Assembly: GCF_004833285.1 (NCBI RefSeq)
Contig: NZ_STFG01000013.1
Location: forward strand, 47,281 to 111,280
Direction of reading: 5' to 3'
From: Lampropedia puyangensis
GTDB taxonomy: Bacteria > Pseudomonadota > Gammaproteobacteria > Burkholderiales > Burkholderiaceae_C
DNA: 64,000 nucleotides
Below the pieces are notes generated by a model. The model was given only the letters and a program-made list of their open reading frames with translations, was not told the origin of the DNA and ran no database searches. Positions 1 through 8,317 of the stretch are shown in pieces; position 1 is the stretch's first letter, and each line of letters starts with the position of its first letter. Position numbers and translations under genes: made by a program.

Positions 1-161
1 TTGGAACCCGCGTGATGGTACCCGCATTTGATTTGCCCAACTACGCCAAAACTTCACAACGCTTGCTGGAAGAGGCTACATACTCCTTGCCGCTGTCTGA
101 ATTGATTGATGGCACTGTTGATGATGAGTATGAGCATTTGCTGGGCGATCTGTTTCATTGA
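1..161 (+). CDS. C-terminal fragment of an unidentified protein
   Basis: An open frame enters from the left edge and ends at the TGA at 159-161, giving about 53 residues that finish in GDLFH. A strong hairpin terminator follows 30 bases later, which fits the real 3' end of a gene. The acidic tail (DGTVDDEYEH) does not let me name the family. No domain can be assigned from this fragment. Confidence 0.55.
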   Translation, partial: GTRVMVPAFDLPNYAKTSQRLLEEATYSLPLSELIDGTVDDEYEHLLGDLFH

Positions 162-185
162 TAGTGCGCAAACCACAGACGATAG

Positions 186-211
186 AAAAAGGCTCCCAAT
201 GGGAGCCTTTT
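186..211. terminator. Rho-independent terminator, probably bidirectional
   Basis: Perfect 7-bp stem GGCTCCC (191-197) / GGGAGCC (201-207) with loop AAT, flanked by five A on the left and four T on the right. It can end the gene stopping at 161 and also the leftward ilvE-queF transcript. Confidence 0.8.
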
Positions 212-245
212 GTATGGTATTGGCAAGCGTGGAGAATGAAAAGTG

Positions 246-1115
246 TCACTGCCGTGCAGTGCGAATGTTGGCAGGCAGCGCGTGTGGCTTGCTGCTTCGC
301 AATGGGTTGATATCTAGCCCGCCACGGCGGGTGTAGCGCGCCTGAACGCTCAACTCCAAGGGAGCGCAGCGTTGCCATATGTCGATGAATATTTGCTCCA
401 CACAGTTTTCATGGAAACCAGTGTGGTTGCGAAAGCTCACGATATATTGCAATAAGCCAGCTTGATCAATCGGGTGGCCACTGTAGCTGATTTGAAGGCT
501 GGCCCAATCGGGTTGACCTGTGACAGGACAATTGCTTTTGAGCAAGCGGCTTGTCAGTGTTTCTGTGGTGTGTGACTGCTCTTGTTGGCTAAAGAGCAGA
601 TTGGGTTGCGGGGTGTAATGGGAGCACTCCACATCCAAACGATCCAGATCCAAGCCGCTGAGTTCGTGAATAGGCTCCGCATCGAAAGATGCAGGTTCAA
701 TGATCCGAACGCCAATGCTGCCTGTTGGTAATGGACTGCCACGCCAAGCGGCTTCACTTAAATCTTTACGAATGCAATCACGCACAGCAGCCTTATCCGC
801 AAAAACGCTGTTATTGAGACTATTCAAGTAGAGCTTAAGGGATTTGCTTTCCACAATATTGGGTGTTTCGCACGGGAACGTCAGATGCGCAATGGCTACC
901 TGCGGCTTGCCGCGCGCATTCAGCCAACTCAACTCAAACGCAGTCCATACATCAGCACCCATGAATGGCAGGCGATCAAGGCCTATGCCTAAAGCTTGAC
1001 GCTGCGCCAACCTTGGAATGGGGCACAGCAGTTGCGGCTGGTAGGTTTGTGGATACGCCACCTCTTTGCCCAAAGGCAGATCAGTGGCTGTAACCGGCAT
1101 GTGCTGGTGCGCCAT
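246..1115 (-). CDS. queF: NADPH-dependent 7-cyano-7-deazaguanine reductase QueF (long type)
   Basis: Reduces preQ0 to preQ1 in queuosine biosynthesis in the cytoplasm. The 289 residues match the long, two-domain form of QueF (E. coli type) rather than the short Bacillus form. Visible signatures are ESKSLK at residues 89-94, the catalytic cysteine in SNCPVTG (Cys196), the nearby Asp203 in QPDWA, and the His-Glu pair in FHENC (235-236). Its ATG overlaps the stop codon of ilvE as TAATG, so translation is probably coupled to ilvE. The pairing with ilvE has no obvious metabolic logic. A QueT/YhhQ-type precursor transporter lies 14 kb away. Confidence 0.95.
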   Translation of the reverse strand: MAHQHMPVTATDLPLGKEVAYPQTYQPQLLCPIPRLAQRQALGIGLDRLPFMGADVWTAFELSWLNARGKPQVAIAHLTFPCETPNIVESKSLKLYLNSLNNSVFADKAAVRDCIRKDLSEAAWRGSPLPTGSIGVRIIEPASFDAEPIHELSGLDLDRLDVECSHYTPQPNLLFSQQEQSHTTETLTSRLLKSNCPVTGQPDWASLQISYSGHPIDQAGLLQYIVSFRNHTGFHENCVEQIFIDIWQRCAPLELSVQARYTRRGGLDINPLRSSKPHALPANIRTARQ

Positions 1116-2200
1116 TATTTAATAGTGCGTACCCAGCCGCGTGTGTCGGCAATTTTGCCGCGCTGCAGGCCAGAGAGCTCGTCGCGCAACGCGTTAGTGA
1201 TGGGACCACTTTCACCATTGCCGATGGTGAAGGAACCACCGTCGAATTTGACTTCACCGATAGAGGCGACCACAGCGGCAGTACCACAAGCAAAGGTTTC
1301 TTTGACTTTGCCGCTTGCCACATCGGCTTGCCATTGGGCGAAAGAGTATTTCCGCTCTTCTACGGTAATGCCTTTGCTGCGGGCCAGTTCAATCAAGGAG
1401 GCGCGGGTGATGCCGGGCAGGATGGTACCCAGTGGGGTCGTGAAAATATGCCCATCGTCTTGGACGAAGAAAATATTCATGCCGCCCAACTCTTCAATCC
1501 ATTGGTGTTCTGCGGCATCCAGGAAAACGACTTGTTCACAACCATTTTCATAAGCTTGCGCTTGTGCAACTAAGCTGGCTGCGTAGTTGCCCCCACATTT
1601 GGCAGCGCCTGTGCCGCCAACAGCTGCGCGCGTGTATTCCTTCGAAACCCAGACCTTCACGGGTTTAGGGCCGCTTTTGAAATAGTCGCCCACAGGCGAT
1701 GCAATCACGCAGAAGACGAAGTGATGCGCTGGGCGCACGCCCAAGAAGGGCTCGTCCGCAAACATGAAGGGACGCATGTACAAGCTGCCATTGCCGCCAG
1801 GAATCCATTCCTTGTCAATGCGCACCAACTGCTCTACTGCTTCAACAAACACTTCTTGTGGCAGTGTGGGCATTGCCATGCGGGTGGCTGAAGCATTGAA
1901 ACGGTCGGCGTTTTGGTCTGCACGGAACAGGGTGACGGTGTCCCCTTCACCGCGATAGGCTTTCATGCCTTCGAAAATTTCCTGTGCGTAATGCAACACT
2001 GCTGCGGCAGGGTCGATTTTGAATGCTTCACGTTTGCGAATTTGTGCGTCATGCCAGCCGCGCCCCTCCGTCCATTCGATAGTGACCATGTGGTCGGAGA
2101 ATGCCGTACCAAAGCCACCTTTGGCCAGAATCGCTTCGCGATCGGCTGCCGAGGTAGGGGTATCTGTAGGAATATGGCTGAATTTCAGTGCATTGGACAT
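1115..2200 (-). CDS. ilvE: Branched-chain amino-acid aminotransferase (group II)
   Basis: PLP enzyme that interconverts branched-chain 2-oxo acids and Leu, Ile or Val using glutamate. The 361 residues and the layout fit the IlvE/BCAT type II family. The PLP lysine is Lys201 in [15 protein letters not shown], and the conserved EELGGMN segment follows. It is the first gene of a two-gene leftward unit with queF, with a one-base stop/start overlap. The window also holds leuA (synthesis) and the mms genes (valine breakdown), so this enzyme sits between the two directions of branched-chain metabolism. I saw no leader peptide or attenuator before it. Confidence 0.95.
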   Translation of the reverse strand: MSNALKFSHIPTDTPTSAADREAILAKGGFGTAFSDHMVTIEWTEGRGWHDAQIRKREAFKIDPAAAVLHYAQEIFEGMKAYRGEGDTVTLFRADQNADRFNASATRMAMPTLPQEVFVEAVEQLVRIDKEWIPGGNGSLYMRPFMFADEPFLGVRPAHHFVFCVIASPVGDYFKSGPKPVKVWVSKEYTRAAVGGTGAAKCGGNYAASLVAQAQAYENGCEQVVFLDAAEHQWIEELGGMNIFFVQDDGHIFTTPLGTILPGITRASLIELARSKGITVEERKYSFAQWQADVASGKVKETFACGTAAVVASIGEVKFDGGSFTIGNGESGPITNALRDELSGLQRGKIADTRGWVRTIK

Positions 2201-2525
2201 AGTGGCTCCAGCAAGGCTTTCGTCAACAAATAGCGAAAAAAAGAAATGAGTGCTGCCTGTGGGCTGAGGGCGAGTCCCCCGGTCATGCGCACATCAGGCA
2301 TAGCCTTGCATGATAACGATTGTGGCGAGCCTTGGCACCCAAAGTGACAGGAAAGCCTGCTTCATTCGTGTTTCTAATTGAAGAGTGCTGCCATCGGTGA
2401 ATATTGGCTTGGTCGTGTGTGCCTTGTTGAAGCGATTAGCCTAATCGAATAGTTAGATTGCGCCAAGGGTTAACCAGAGTGTGGGGCGTGCCAAGGGAGA
2501 AACAATCGCCCTGACAATAGCGCCC
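2201..2525. other. Divergent intergenic region between ilvE and the TRIC-family gene
   Basis: About 325 bases that must hold the promoters of both flanking units. I found no convincing operator or hairpin. A TGATAACGATTG stretch near 2309 is only a partial Fur-like match. Confidence 0.5.
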
Positions 2526-3176
2526 ATGATGATGTTGACTCCTGATGATTTCATTCGTGCCCTGGATTGGATGGGGACGGTGGTGTTTGCGCTCAGCGGT
2601 GTGTTGATAGCACGGCGCTTGCAGATGGATGGTTTTGGTTTATTGGTTCTGGCAAGTGTGACGGCGATAGGTGGGGGCACGATTCGAGATCTGGTATTGG
2701 GGATTCGCCCGGTCTTTTGGGTTACCCAATCGCATTACTTGGTTCTGATTGTGGTGACTTGTGCGCTGGCTATTCCGTTGGCTCGGTTACTTTCACGGGC
2801 CAAAGTCGCGTGGCTGCTGCTGCATGCGGATGCTTTAGGGCTGGCCACGTTTACTGCGATCGGGGCAAACAAGGCGCTGTCAGTGGGCGCTCCTGCGATT
2901 GTTGCGGTGGGGATGGGCGTGCTGACTGGCGTTGGTGGCGGAGTGATTCGAGACGTGTTAGCCCGTGAAGTCCCCATGGTGCTGTGCCGAGAGGTTTATG
3001 CGACAGCCTGTATAGCAGGGGGCATTGTATTAACGGCGGTGCATGCTTGGACAGGGCAATCTTTGCCAGCCATGCTTGGGGGTATGTTGACGACTTGGTT
3101 GATCCGCTTGGCTGCACTGCGCTGGCACTGGCACTTGCCAACATTTGGCGGTTTGGACCCTGATGAGTCGCGCTAG
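2526..3176 (+). CDS. TRIC-family (UPF0126) inner-membrane protein, YadS/YicG-like
   Basis: Integral membrane protein of the family with duplicated three-helix units, related to trimeric intracellular cation channels. The substrate of bacterial members is not settled. The sequence shows the two conserved glycine-rich repeats: AIGGGTIRDLVLG in the first half and GVGGGVIRDVLARE in the second, each followed by a helix pair. Starting at the first of three ATG codons (2526) gives 216 residues, close to E. coli YadS. A GTG at 2481 is the alternative and adds 15 residues. No clear Shine-Dalgarno supports either start. It stands alone between divergent ilvE and phoR. Confidence 0.85.
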   Translation: MMMLTPDDFIRALDWMGTVVFALSGVLIARRLQMDGFGLLVLASVTAIGGGTIRDLVLGIRPVFWVTQSHYLVLIVVTCALAIPLARLLSRAKVAWLLLHADALGLATFTAIGANKALSVGAPAIVAVGMGVLTGVGGGVIRDVLAREVPMVLCREVYATACIAGGIVLTAVHAWTGQSLPAMLGGMLTTWLIRLAALRWHWHLPTFGGLDPDESR

Positions 3177-3306
3177 ATGCGCCACAGCACAACTAAATCG
3201 GCGCTCTCCATGACAAGGCGATGAAGTGTCATTTTTCCTTGTTTTTTACACGGGTATCGAATCGCATTTTGGCAAGTGAATGCATTGCCTGATTTACGAT
3301 GCGCGC

Positions 3307-4812
3307 ATGGCTTTACTTGGCTTTCTATTTTTACAAATTCTTGGCATAGCCGCAGCCTGGTGGCTTGGCGTGCATGGGTGGCAAATTGTGCTGGGCGCAT
3401 TGGCTGGAGCTTGGCTTTGGTGGTTGCTTGCGGCGTGGCAAAGTGCGCGGTTTTACCATTGGGCGAAAGGAGAAGGCCAAGCATCTAATCGTTTTTGGGG
3501 GTATTGGGCGAACTTACAGTATTTTTGGCGTAAGTTGCAGCGAAAACACCAGTATCGAGAGGAGCGCCAAGAGCGTAATTTGCAAGAATTGCGTATGGCG
3601 ATTCAGGCTTCCCCAAATGGTGTGATGTTGCTGGATCATGAATGGTCTATTGTTTGGCTCAACCATATGGCGTGTGAACATTTTGGTCTCAATGTAGACC
3701 AAGACATGGGGCAAAACTTGCTGACCTTGGTGCGAGACCCTGAGTTCGCCAGTTATTGCGCTGTCGGAGATTTTCGCGAAACTCTTGAAATGGATGGGCG
3801 TGGCGTTGGATCTGTTGTGGGAGATCGACGCCGACTTTCGATCCAGGTTTTTCCGTATGGCGATGATAAACAGCTGATGCTTTCGCGGGATGTGACACAT
3901 GTTCAGCGCACTGAAGCGATGCGCCGGGATTTCATTGCCAACGTATCGCACGAAATTCGCACTCCGCTGACGATTTTTTCTGGTTATGTTGAAACCTTGC
4001 AAACCTTGCCTTTGGAGCAGGCCGATCGTGAGCGCTACTACCAGCGCATGCATCAGCAAGCCACGCGTATGCAGGTATTGGTTGAGGATTTGCTGACCTT
4101 GTCTCGATTGGAAGGCAGTCCTCTGCCCAATCTCAGTGAGTTTGTGGAAATCAAGCCTTTGCTTTTACGTTGTCTGGATGAAGCCGCTGCGTTATCTGTT
4201 TCATTGGCACCGCAAGCGAATGAGCCGGTGCACCAACTCTCGCTGAAATATGCGGATGAACATGGCCAAGAGCAGCTCTTGAAAGGCTCATCCATGTCTA
4301 GTACAAGACACGATCCGCGCATGCCACCTGACACCACGGATGCGCTTAATTCTGCGGGGATGAATACCACATGGCCTGGTACGATGGGGCGTTTGGCTGG
4401 TGTGGACAAGGAAATTTACAGCGCATTTTCCAATCTGGTGGCCAATGCTGTGCGCTATACGCCTGCCGGAGGTTCGATCACGCTGGTTTGGTCGTGGCAT
4501 ACAGATGGCAGTGCCAGTTTCAGTGTGCGAGATACTGGACCGGGCATTGCGGCTGAACATATTCCGCGTTTGACAGAGCGCTTTTACCGGGTAGATAGAA
4601 GCCGCTCGCGTGAAACGGGTGGTACTGGTTTAGGCTTGGCCATCGTCAAGCATGTCGCGCAGCGCCATGGCGGGCATTTACAGATTCAGAGTGTGGTCGG
4701 GCAGGGGTCTTGTTTTCAAATAGATTTACCGCTCACTCGCTTGCAGACCCCAGCAGCCGTTCAAGCTGCAGAGCAAGAAAAACTGCGCCGTGAACGCATG
4801 CTGGCTGCTTGA
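3307..4812 (+). CDS. phoR: PhoR-type sensor histidine kinase
   Basis: Membrane histidine kinase, by family the phosphate-limitation sensor that phosphorylates PhoB. Two N-terminal membrane segments (residues 1-45) precede a PAS domain (about 95-200). The HisKA H-box FIANVSHEIRTPL has His215, and the ATPase domain has its N-box near 375-385, DTGPGIA, and GGTGLGLAIV. The start at 3307 places the first membrane segment at the N-terminus. ATG 3280 is possible and adds nine residues. Between the dimerisation helices and the N-box there is a polar insert of about 50 residues (315-365) absent from E. coli PhoR. No phoB is adjacent, which is unusual because phoB normally precedes phoR. Confidence 0.85.
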   Translation: MALLGFLFLQILGIAAAWWLGVHGWQIVLGALAGAWLWWLLAAWQSARFYHWAKGEGQASNRFWGYWANLQYFWRKLQRKHQYREERQERNLQELRMAIQASPNGVMLLDHEWSIVWLNHMACEHFGLNVDQDMGQNLLTLVRDPEFASYCAVGDFRETLEMDGRGVGSVVGDRRRLSIQVFPYGDDKQLMLSRDVTHVQRTEAMRRDFIANVSHEIRTPLTIFSGYVETLQTLPLEQADRERYYQRMHQQATRMQVLVEDLLTLSRLEGSPLPNLSEFVEIKPLLLRCLDEAAALSVSLAPQANEPVHQLSLKYADEHGQEQLLKGSSMSSTRHDPRMPPDTTDALNSAGMNTTWPGTMGRLAGVDKEIYSAFSNLVANAVRYTPAGGSITLVWSWHTDGSASFSVRDTGPGIAAEHIPRLTERFYRVDRSRSRETGGTGLGLAIVKHVAQRHGGHLQIQSVVGQGSCFQIDLPLTRLQTPAAVQAAEQEKLRRERMLAA

Positions 4813-4845
4813 GTGGGGTTGAGAATGGCTCTATTTAATGATCGT

Positions 4846-4874
4846 AAAAAAAGCCCTTAATCAGGACTTTTTTT
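4846..4874. terminator. Bidirectional terminator between phoR and the mnh operon
   Basis: Seven A, a short stem GCCCT/AGGAC with one mismatch around loop TAATC, and seven T. The convergent ends of phoR (4812) and mnhG (4923) flank it. Confidence 0.7.
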
Positions 4875-4922
4875 ACTAATATTTCTCAATGGACTAAGAA
4901 AATCGAGAGACGTTCTTATTTT

Positions 4923-5423
4923 TCAACCTGACCGGGGCGATTGGTTCTTTTCTGCATCACCGGCGGATGTCGGTGTTGAAGCTTCTGTTTCGGTTTGCCA
5001 CTCAGTTTCAGAGGGGGCCCCTTCTTCATCATCGTCTTTTTCTGGTGCCATTTTTGGGGTTGCCAACTGCAGCATATTGACGCTGCGAGGCACATTCTCA
5101 CCCCGTTGGCGAGATCTGAATAAGGCCGCACGCATCAGGAAAATGGTGGTCACAGGGGAGGTAATGGCAATGAATACCCCCAGCAATAAAATATTGAGCG
5201 CTGGCTTGCCTGTTTGAAATGAAAAATAGGTGATTGTGGCGAGCATGAGGCACCAGATGCCTGCCGTGGTGATCAAAGCTGGAGCATGAATGCGTGAAAA
5301 AAACGTTTTCAAGCGTAGTACACCTGAAGCCCCCAAAAGCGCAATGAGCCCCCCACACAAGGCAAAAAAGGCCACGGCGATTTCAGCCCACAATGGGAGA
5401 ATGAAACTCGGTGCTTCGGTCAT
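4923..5423 (-). CDS. mnhG: Na+(K+)/H+ antiporter subunit G (Mrp/Pha)
   Basis: Last gene of the Mrp antiporter operon. The 166 residues contain three membrane helices in the first two thirds (ALCGGLIALLGASGVLRLK is typical of MnhG/PhaG). A hydrophilic, acidic C-terminal tail of about 60 residues follows (KDDDEEGAPSETEW), longer than in many MnhG proteins. It overlaps mnhF by four bases (ATGA). It works only as part of the multi-subunit complex in the inner membrane. Confidence 0.93.
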   Translation of the reverse strand: MTEAPSFILPLWAEIAVAFFALCGGLIALLGASGVLRLKTFFSRIHAPALITTAGIWCLMLATITYFSFQTGKPALNILLLGVFIAITSPVTTIFLMRAALFRSRQRGENVPRSVNMLQLATPKMAPEKDDDEEGAPSETEWQTETEASTPTSAGDAEKNQSPRSG

Positions 5424-5701
5424 TCGATAACCTCCCCACGCAGCAGAAACTTGGCCATGGCCGTACTACTGACAAAGCCCAGCAAAGCGATCAATAGCGC
5501 AGCTTCAAAGTAAGCGGTACTTTCGTAGTACATCGAAAGACTCAGCATGACGTACATGCCTAAAACAAAGACGCAGTCGAGCGCCAAAATGCGGTCTTGG
5601 GCAGATGGGCCAATCAACAGGCGAATGATGACCATCAACATGGCAATGGCCAGCATGGCCAGCGTGATGGGTAAAGCCCAGGCGAGAATTTGTCCATTCA
5701 T
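5420..5701 (-). CDS. mnhF: Na+(K+)/H+ antiporter subunit F
   Basis: Small 93-residue protein with three predicted helices. The conserved segment RLLIGPSAQDRILALD is the MnhF/PhaF signature between the first and second helices. It overlaps mnhE and mnhG by four bases each, so the three are translationally coupled. Role: an essential small membrane subunit of the Mrp cation/proton antiporter. Confidence 0.95.
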   Translation of the reverse strand: MNGQILAWALPITLAMLAIAMLMVIIRLLIGPSAQDRILALDCVFVLGMYVMLSLSMYYESTAYFEAALLIALLGFVSSTAMAKFLLRGEVIE

Positions 5702-6204
5702 TCGAAAATCTCCATCAAAGGGCGTTCATAACGTTCTTTGACTGTTTTGATGACTTCGTCCTGGTTGACGTTGCCATCAAAGACATGCAGCAGAAGGGTG
5801 CTGCGGTCCATTGATAGTTCTGCCCAAGCATTGCCCGGCGTAATGGTGGTAATAACGGCCAGTACAGCCAATGCATTCGGATCGCGCATTTCCAGAGGAA
5901 TACGGATGAAGATCGATGTGTCTTCCTTGGTGGCATTTTTTTTGAACAAAATCCGAATCACCATCAGGTTGGAGTGCCACGCATCGATCATGACGGTGAA
6001 GGCCAGTTTCACAATGGTGATTGGATGGCGCACTCGCACGTAGCGGGGCCGCAATGCATCACTGAAAATGGGAATTGCTAAGCCCAGTACCAAAGCCAAT
6101 ACGAAATTGGCCAGGCTGTAGCTTTGGGTCATTACCATCCACAAAGCAATCAGCAGTGTGGAGAGTAATGGGGCTGGAAAAATGGTACGCAACAATCGCT
6201 TCAT
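5698..6204 (-). CDS. mnhE: Na+(K+)/H+ antiporter subunit E
   Basis: The 168 residues fit MnhE/PhaE: an N-terminal membrane pair (LLSTLLIALWMVMTQSY and NFVLALVLGLAIPIF), then a soluble domain carrying AVITTITPGNAWAELS, the conserved TxTPGT-like motif of the family. It overlaps mnhD and mnhF by four bases. Needed for assembly of the Mrp complex. Confidence 0.95.
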   Translation of the reverse strand: MKRLLRTIFPAPLLSTLLIALWMVMTQSYSLANFVLALVLGLAIPIFSDALRPRYVRVRHPITIVKLAFTVMIDAWHSNLMVIRILFKKNATKEDTSIFIRIPLEMRDPNALAVLAVITTITPGNAWAELSMDRSTLLLHVFDGNVNQDEVIKTVKERYERPLMEIFE

Positions 6205-7943
6205 GGTTGCGCTCCTTCATCGGTTTCGCTATCGCCAGCACCCGTTAGCGACGACCCAACAGGTGTTTGGCTTGGGTAGGGTTTGGGTTGCATTTGCAGC
6301 ACGGACTGGATGTAGTCGTCAGGCGCATACAAACTGTTGGCAGTAGTTTGCATGTAGCGCATGATGCTGTCAGCCTGAATGGTGATGGCCACACAGGCTC
6401 CGAGCAGAATCACGAGGGGGATGCCTTCAACCACTTTGACTACTGGCGGAGACCGGTCATGCGATGCCCAGAAATGGCGAATACCGGCACGAGAAAATGC
6501 AATCAGTGCCAATAAACCAGAAGCGATCAGCAGCGCCAACAGGAACCAACCATCTGTTCCGGGCGATTGTCCTGAAGACGCGCCCATTCCCAATGGATTG
6601 AGCATGGCGGAGAGCATAGCGAATTTGCCGATGAAACCAGATAGCGGAGGCAAGCCTGCAATCAAGAGTGTGCAAGCCATAAAACACATACCCAGCAGTG
6701 CAACGGCCGCCGGCATGGCTCGCCCGACTAGGGCTTGCTCTTTCTCATCCAGATTGAATGCATCTTGCTTGCCTTCAAGGTCCGGGGTAAGGAAGGGGGC
6801 TTCGTCTTCTTCTTCATAAGGAGCGTAGTCTTTGCCGTCATTGCGCCAGCGGTCCATCAGGTCCGCCAGCAGGAAGCAGGCGCTAACGGCCAAGGTAGAA
6901 CTGACCAAGTAATAAAGCAGGCCCGCAGTGAGTAAGTTCTGACCAAACCCGAGCGCGGCCAGTAAAGTGCCTGAGGAGACAATGGCACTGTAGCCTGCCA
7001 GATGGCCTAATTTTTGGGAACTGAGTACACCAATGGAGCCAACAGCGATCGTTGCCATTCCCGCATAAGTAAGCCACTGCCCACCATACAAGGCAGAGGC
7101 CCCAGCGTCATAGCCAAAGAGCAAAGTCCATAAGCGCAAAATCATGTAGATGCCGACTTTGGTCATGATGGCAAATAAAGCGCCAGCAGGGGCGGTGGCA
7201 GCGCTATAAGCTCGCGTGAGCCAGAAATTCATGGGCCAAACCGCGGCTTTGATCAGGATGGCGACGGCCAAGATGCCCGCGGCGACATGCAGTAACGCAC
7301 GGTCCTCATCGGCAATGTTGGGGATGATGCTGGCTAGACTGGCCAGATTGAGCGTGCCAGTGATGCCATAAAACATGGAGATGCTGATGAGCAACAATGA
7401 CGATGCCAGTAAGTTGATGGCAATGTAGTGCAGCCCTGACTGAACGCGCACACGTCCCGAGCCGTGCAGCAGCAAACCGTAAGAGGCAGCCAAGAGAATT
7501 TCGATGAATACAAAGAGGTTGAATAAATCCCCTGTGAGAAACACCCCGTTCAGCCCCATTAACTGCAACAAGAACATGGGATGAAAGTGGACACCAGCAC
7601 GGTGCCAGTGCGCGGCTGAATACACCACACTGGCCAATGCCAGAATGGAGGTCAGTGTGAGCATCAGTGCCGAGAGGCGGTCCAACACCAAGACAATGCC
7701 AAACTCAGAAGGCCAGTTGCCCGTCATGTAGACGCCCATTGAGGTGGACGACGATTGCTGATGACTCCATTGCAGCAAGAAGATCGACAATACAAGCAGG
7801 ATTAAGCACGCAAAGACATTGACGATTAATTTGATACGTTGGCGTTCTTCACCTAGAAACAAGATGATGGCTGCTGCAGCCATAGGCACCAAGATGGGGG
7901 CCAAAATGAGATGCGGCATCAATGCACTTAACCACTCTCTCAT
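6201..7943 (-). CDS. mnhD: Na+(K+)/H+ antiporter subunit D
   Basis: A 580-residue homologue of the proton-pumping NuoL/M/N subunits of complex I. The conserved proton-channel helices are visible: FLTGDLFNLFVFIEILLAASY in the first half, then KAAVWPMNFWLTRAYSAATAP with the lysine and proline of the broken helix. A charged insert of about 40 residues (YAPYEEEDEAPFLTPD) lies between late helices, longer than in canonical MnhD, and the C-terminus is hydrophilic. It forms four-base ATGA overlaps with mnhC and mnhE. With MnhA it is expected to form the ion-translocating core. Confidence 0.95.
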   Translation of the reverse strand: MREWLSALMPHLILAPILVPMAAAAIILFLGEERQRIKLIVNVFACLILLVLSIFLLQWSHQQSSSTSMGVYMTGNWPSEFGIVLVLDRLSALMLTLTSILALASVVYSAAHWHRAGVHFHPMFLLQLMGLNGVFLTGDLFNLFVFIEILLAASYGLLLHGSGRVRVQSGLHYIAINLLASSLLLISISMFYGITGTLNLASLASIIPNIADEDRALLHVAAGILAVAILIKAAVWPMNFWLTRAYSAATAPAGALFAIMTKVGIYMILRLWTLLFGYDAGASALYGGQWLTYAGMATIAVGSIGVLSSQKLGHLAGYSAIVSSGTLLAALGFGQNLLTAGLLYYLVSSTLAVSACFLLADLMDRWRNDGKDYAPYEEEDEAPFLTPDLEGKQDAFNLDEKEQALVGRAMPAAVALLGMCFMACTLLIAGLPPLSGFIGKFAMLSAMLNPLGMGASSGQSPGTDGWFLLALLIASGLLALIAFSRAGIRHFWASHDRSPPVVKVVEGIPLVILLGACVAITIQADSIMRYMQTTANSLYAPDDYIQSVLQMQPKPYPSQTPVGSSLTGAGDSETDEGAQP

Positions 7944-8305
7944 GATGCCTCGCCCTTCTCAGCGGCCAAACTGCCGTCTACGTGATCGGTGCCAGACATG
8001 CCGCGCAAAGCCAGCAATACGACCAAGAAGAGGGCGGTAGTCGCAAAACCAATCACAATCGCCGTCAATACCAATGCCTGCGGCAAAGGATCGGCGTAGT
8101 GCTGCAAATCGGTAGGAATGCCCGGGCGCAAGACGGGTTCTTTGTCAATGGCCAAGCCCAGCCTGCCCATTGAAAAAATAAACAAATTCACCGCGTAGCT
8201 GAGCAATGCCAGTCCAATAATGACTTGGAAGGTGCGCGGGCGCAGCAGCAGCCACACGCCTGCGCTTGTTAACACACCAATGGCAATGGCCAAAACAATC
8301 TCCAT
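7940..8305 (-). CDS. mnhC: Na+(K+)/H+ antiporter subunit C
   Basis: A 121-residue NuoK-like protein with three helices. The helix with YAVNLFIFSMG and the segment DPLPQALVLTAIVIG are the MnhC/PhaC signature. It starts 12 bases after the mnhA stop and overlaps mnhD by four bases. Confidence 0.95.
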   Translation of the reverse strand: MEIVLAIAIGVLTSAGVWLLLRPRTFQVIIGLALLSYAVNLFIFSMGRLGLAIDKEPVLRPGIPTDLQHYADPLPQALVLTAIVIGFATTALFLVVLLALRGMSGTDHVDGSLAAEKGEAS

Positions 8306-8317
8306 GCGCTTGTACTT

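Noticed and set aside
2305..2320. TGATAACGATTGTGG as a Fur box before ilvE
   Set aside because: Only the left half matches; the right half lacks ATTATCA.
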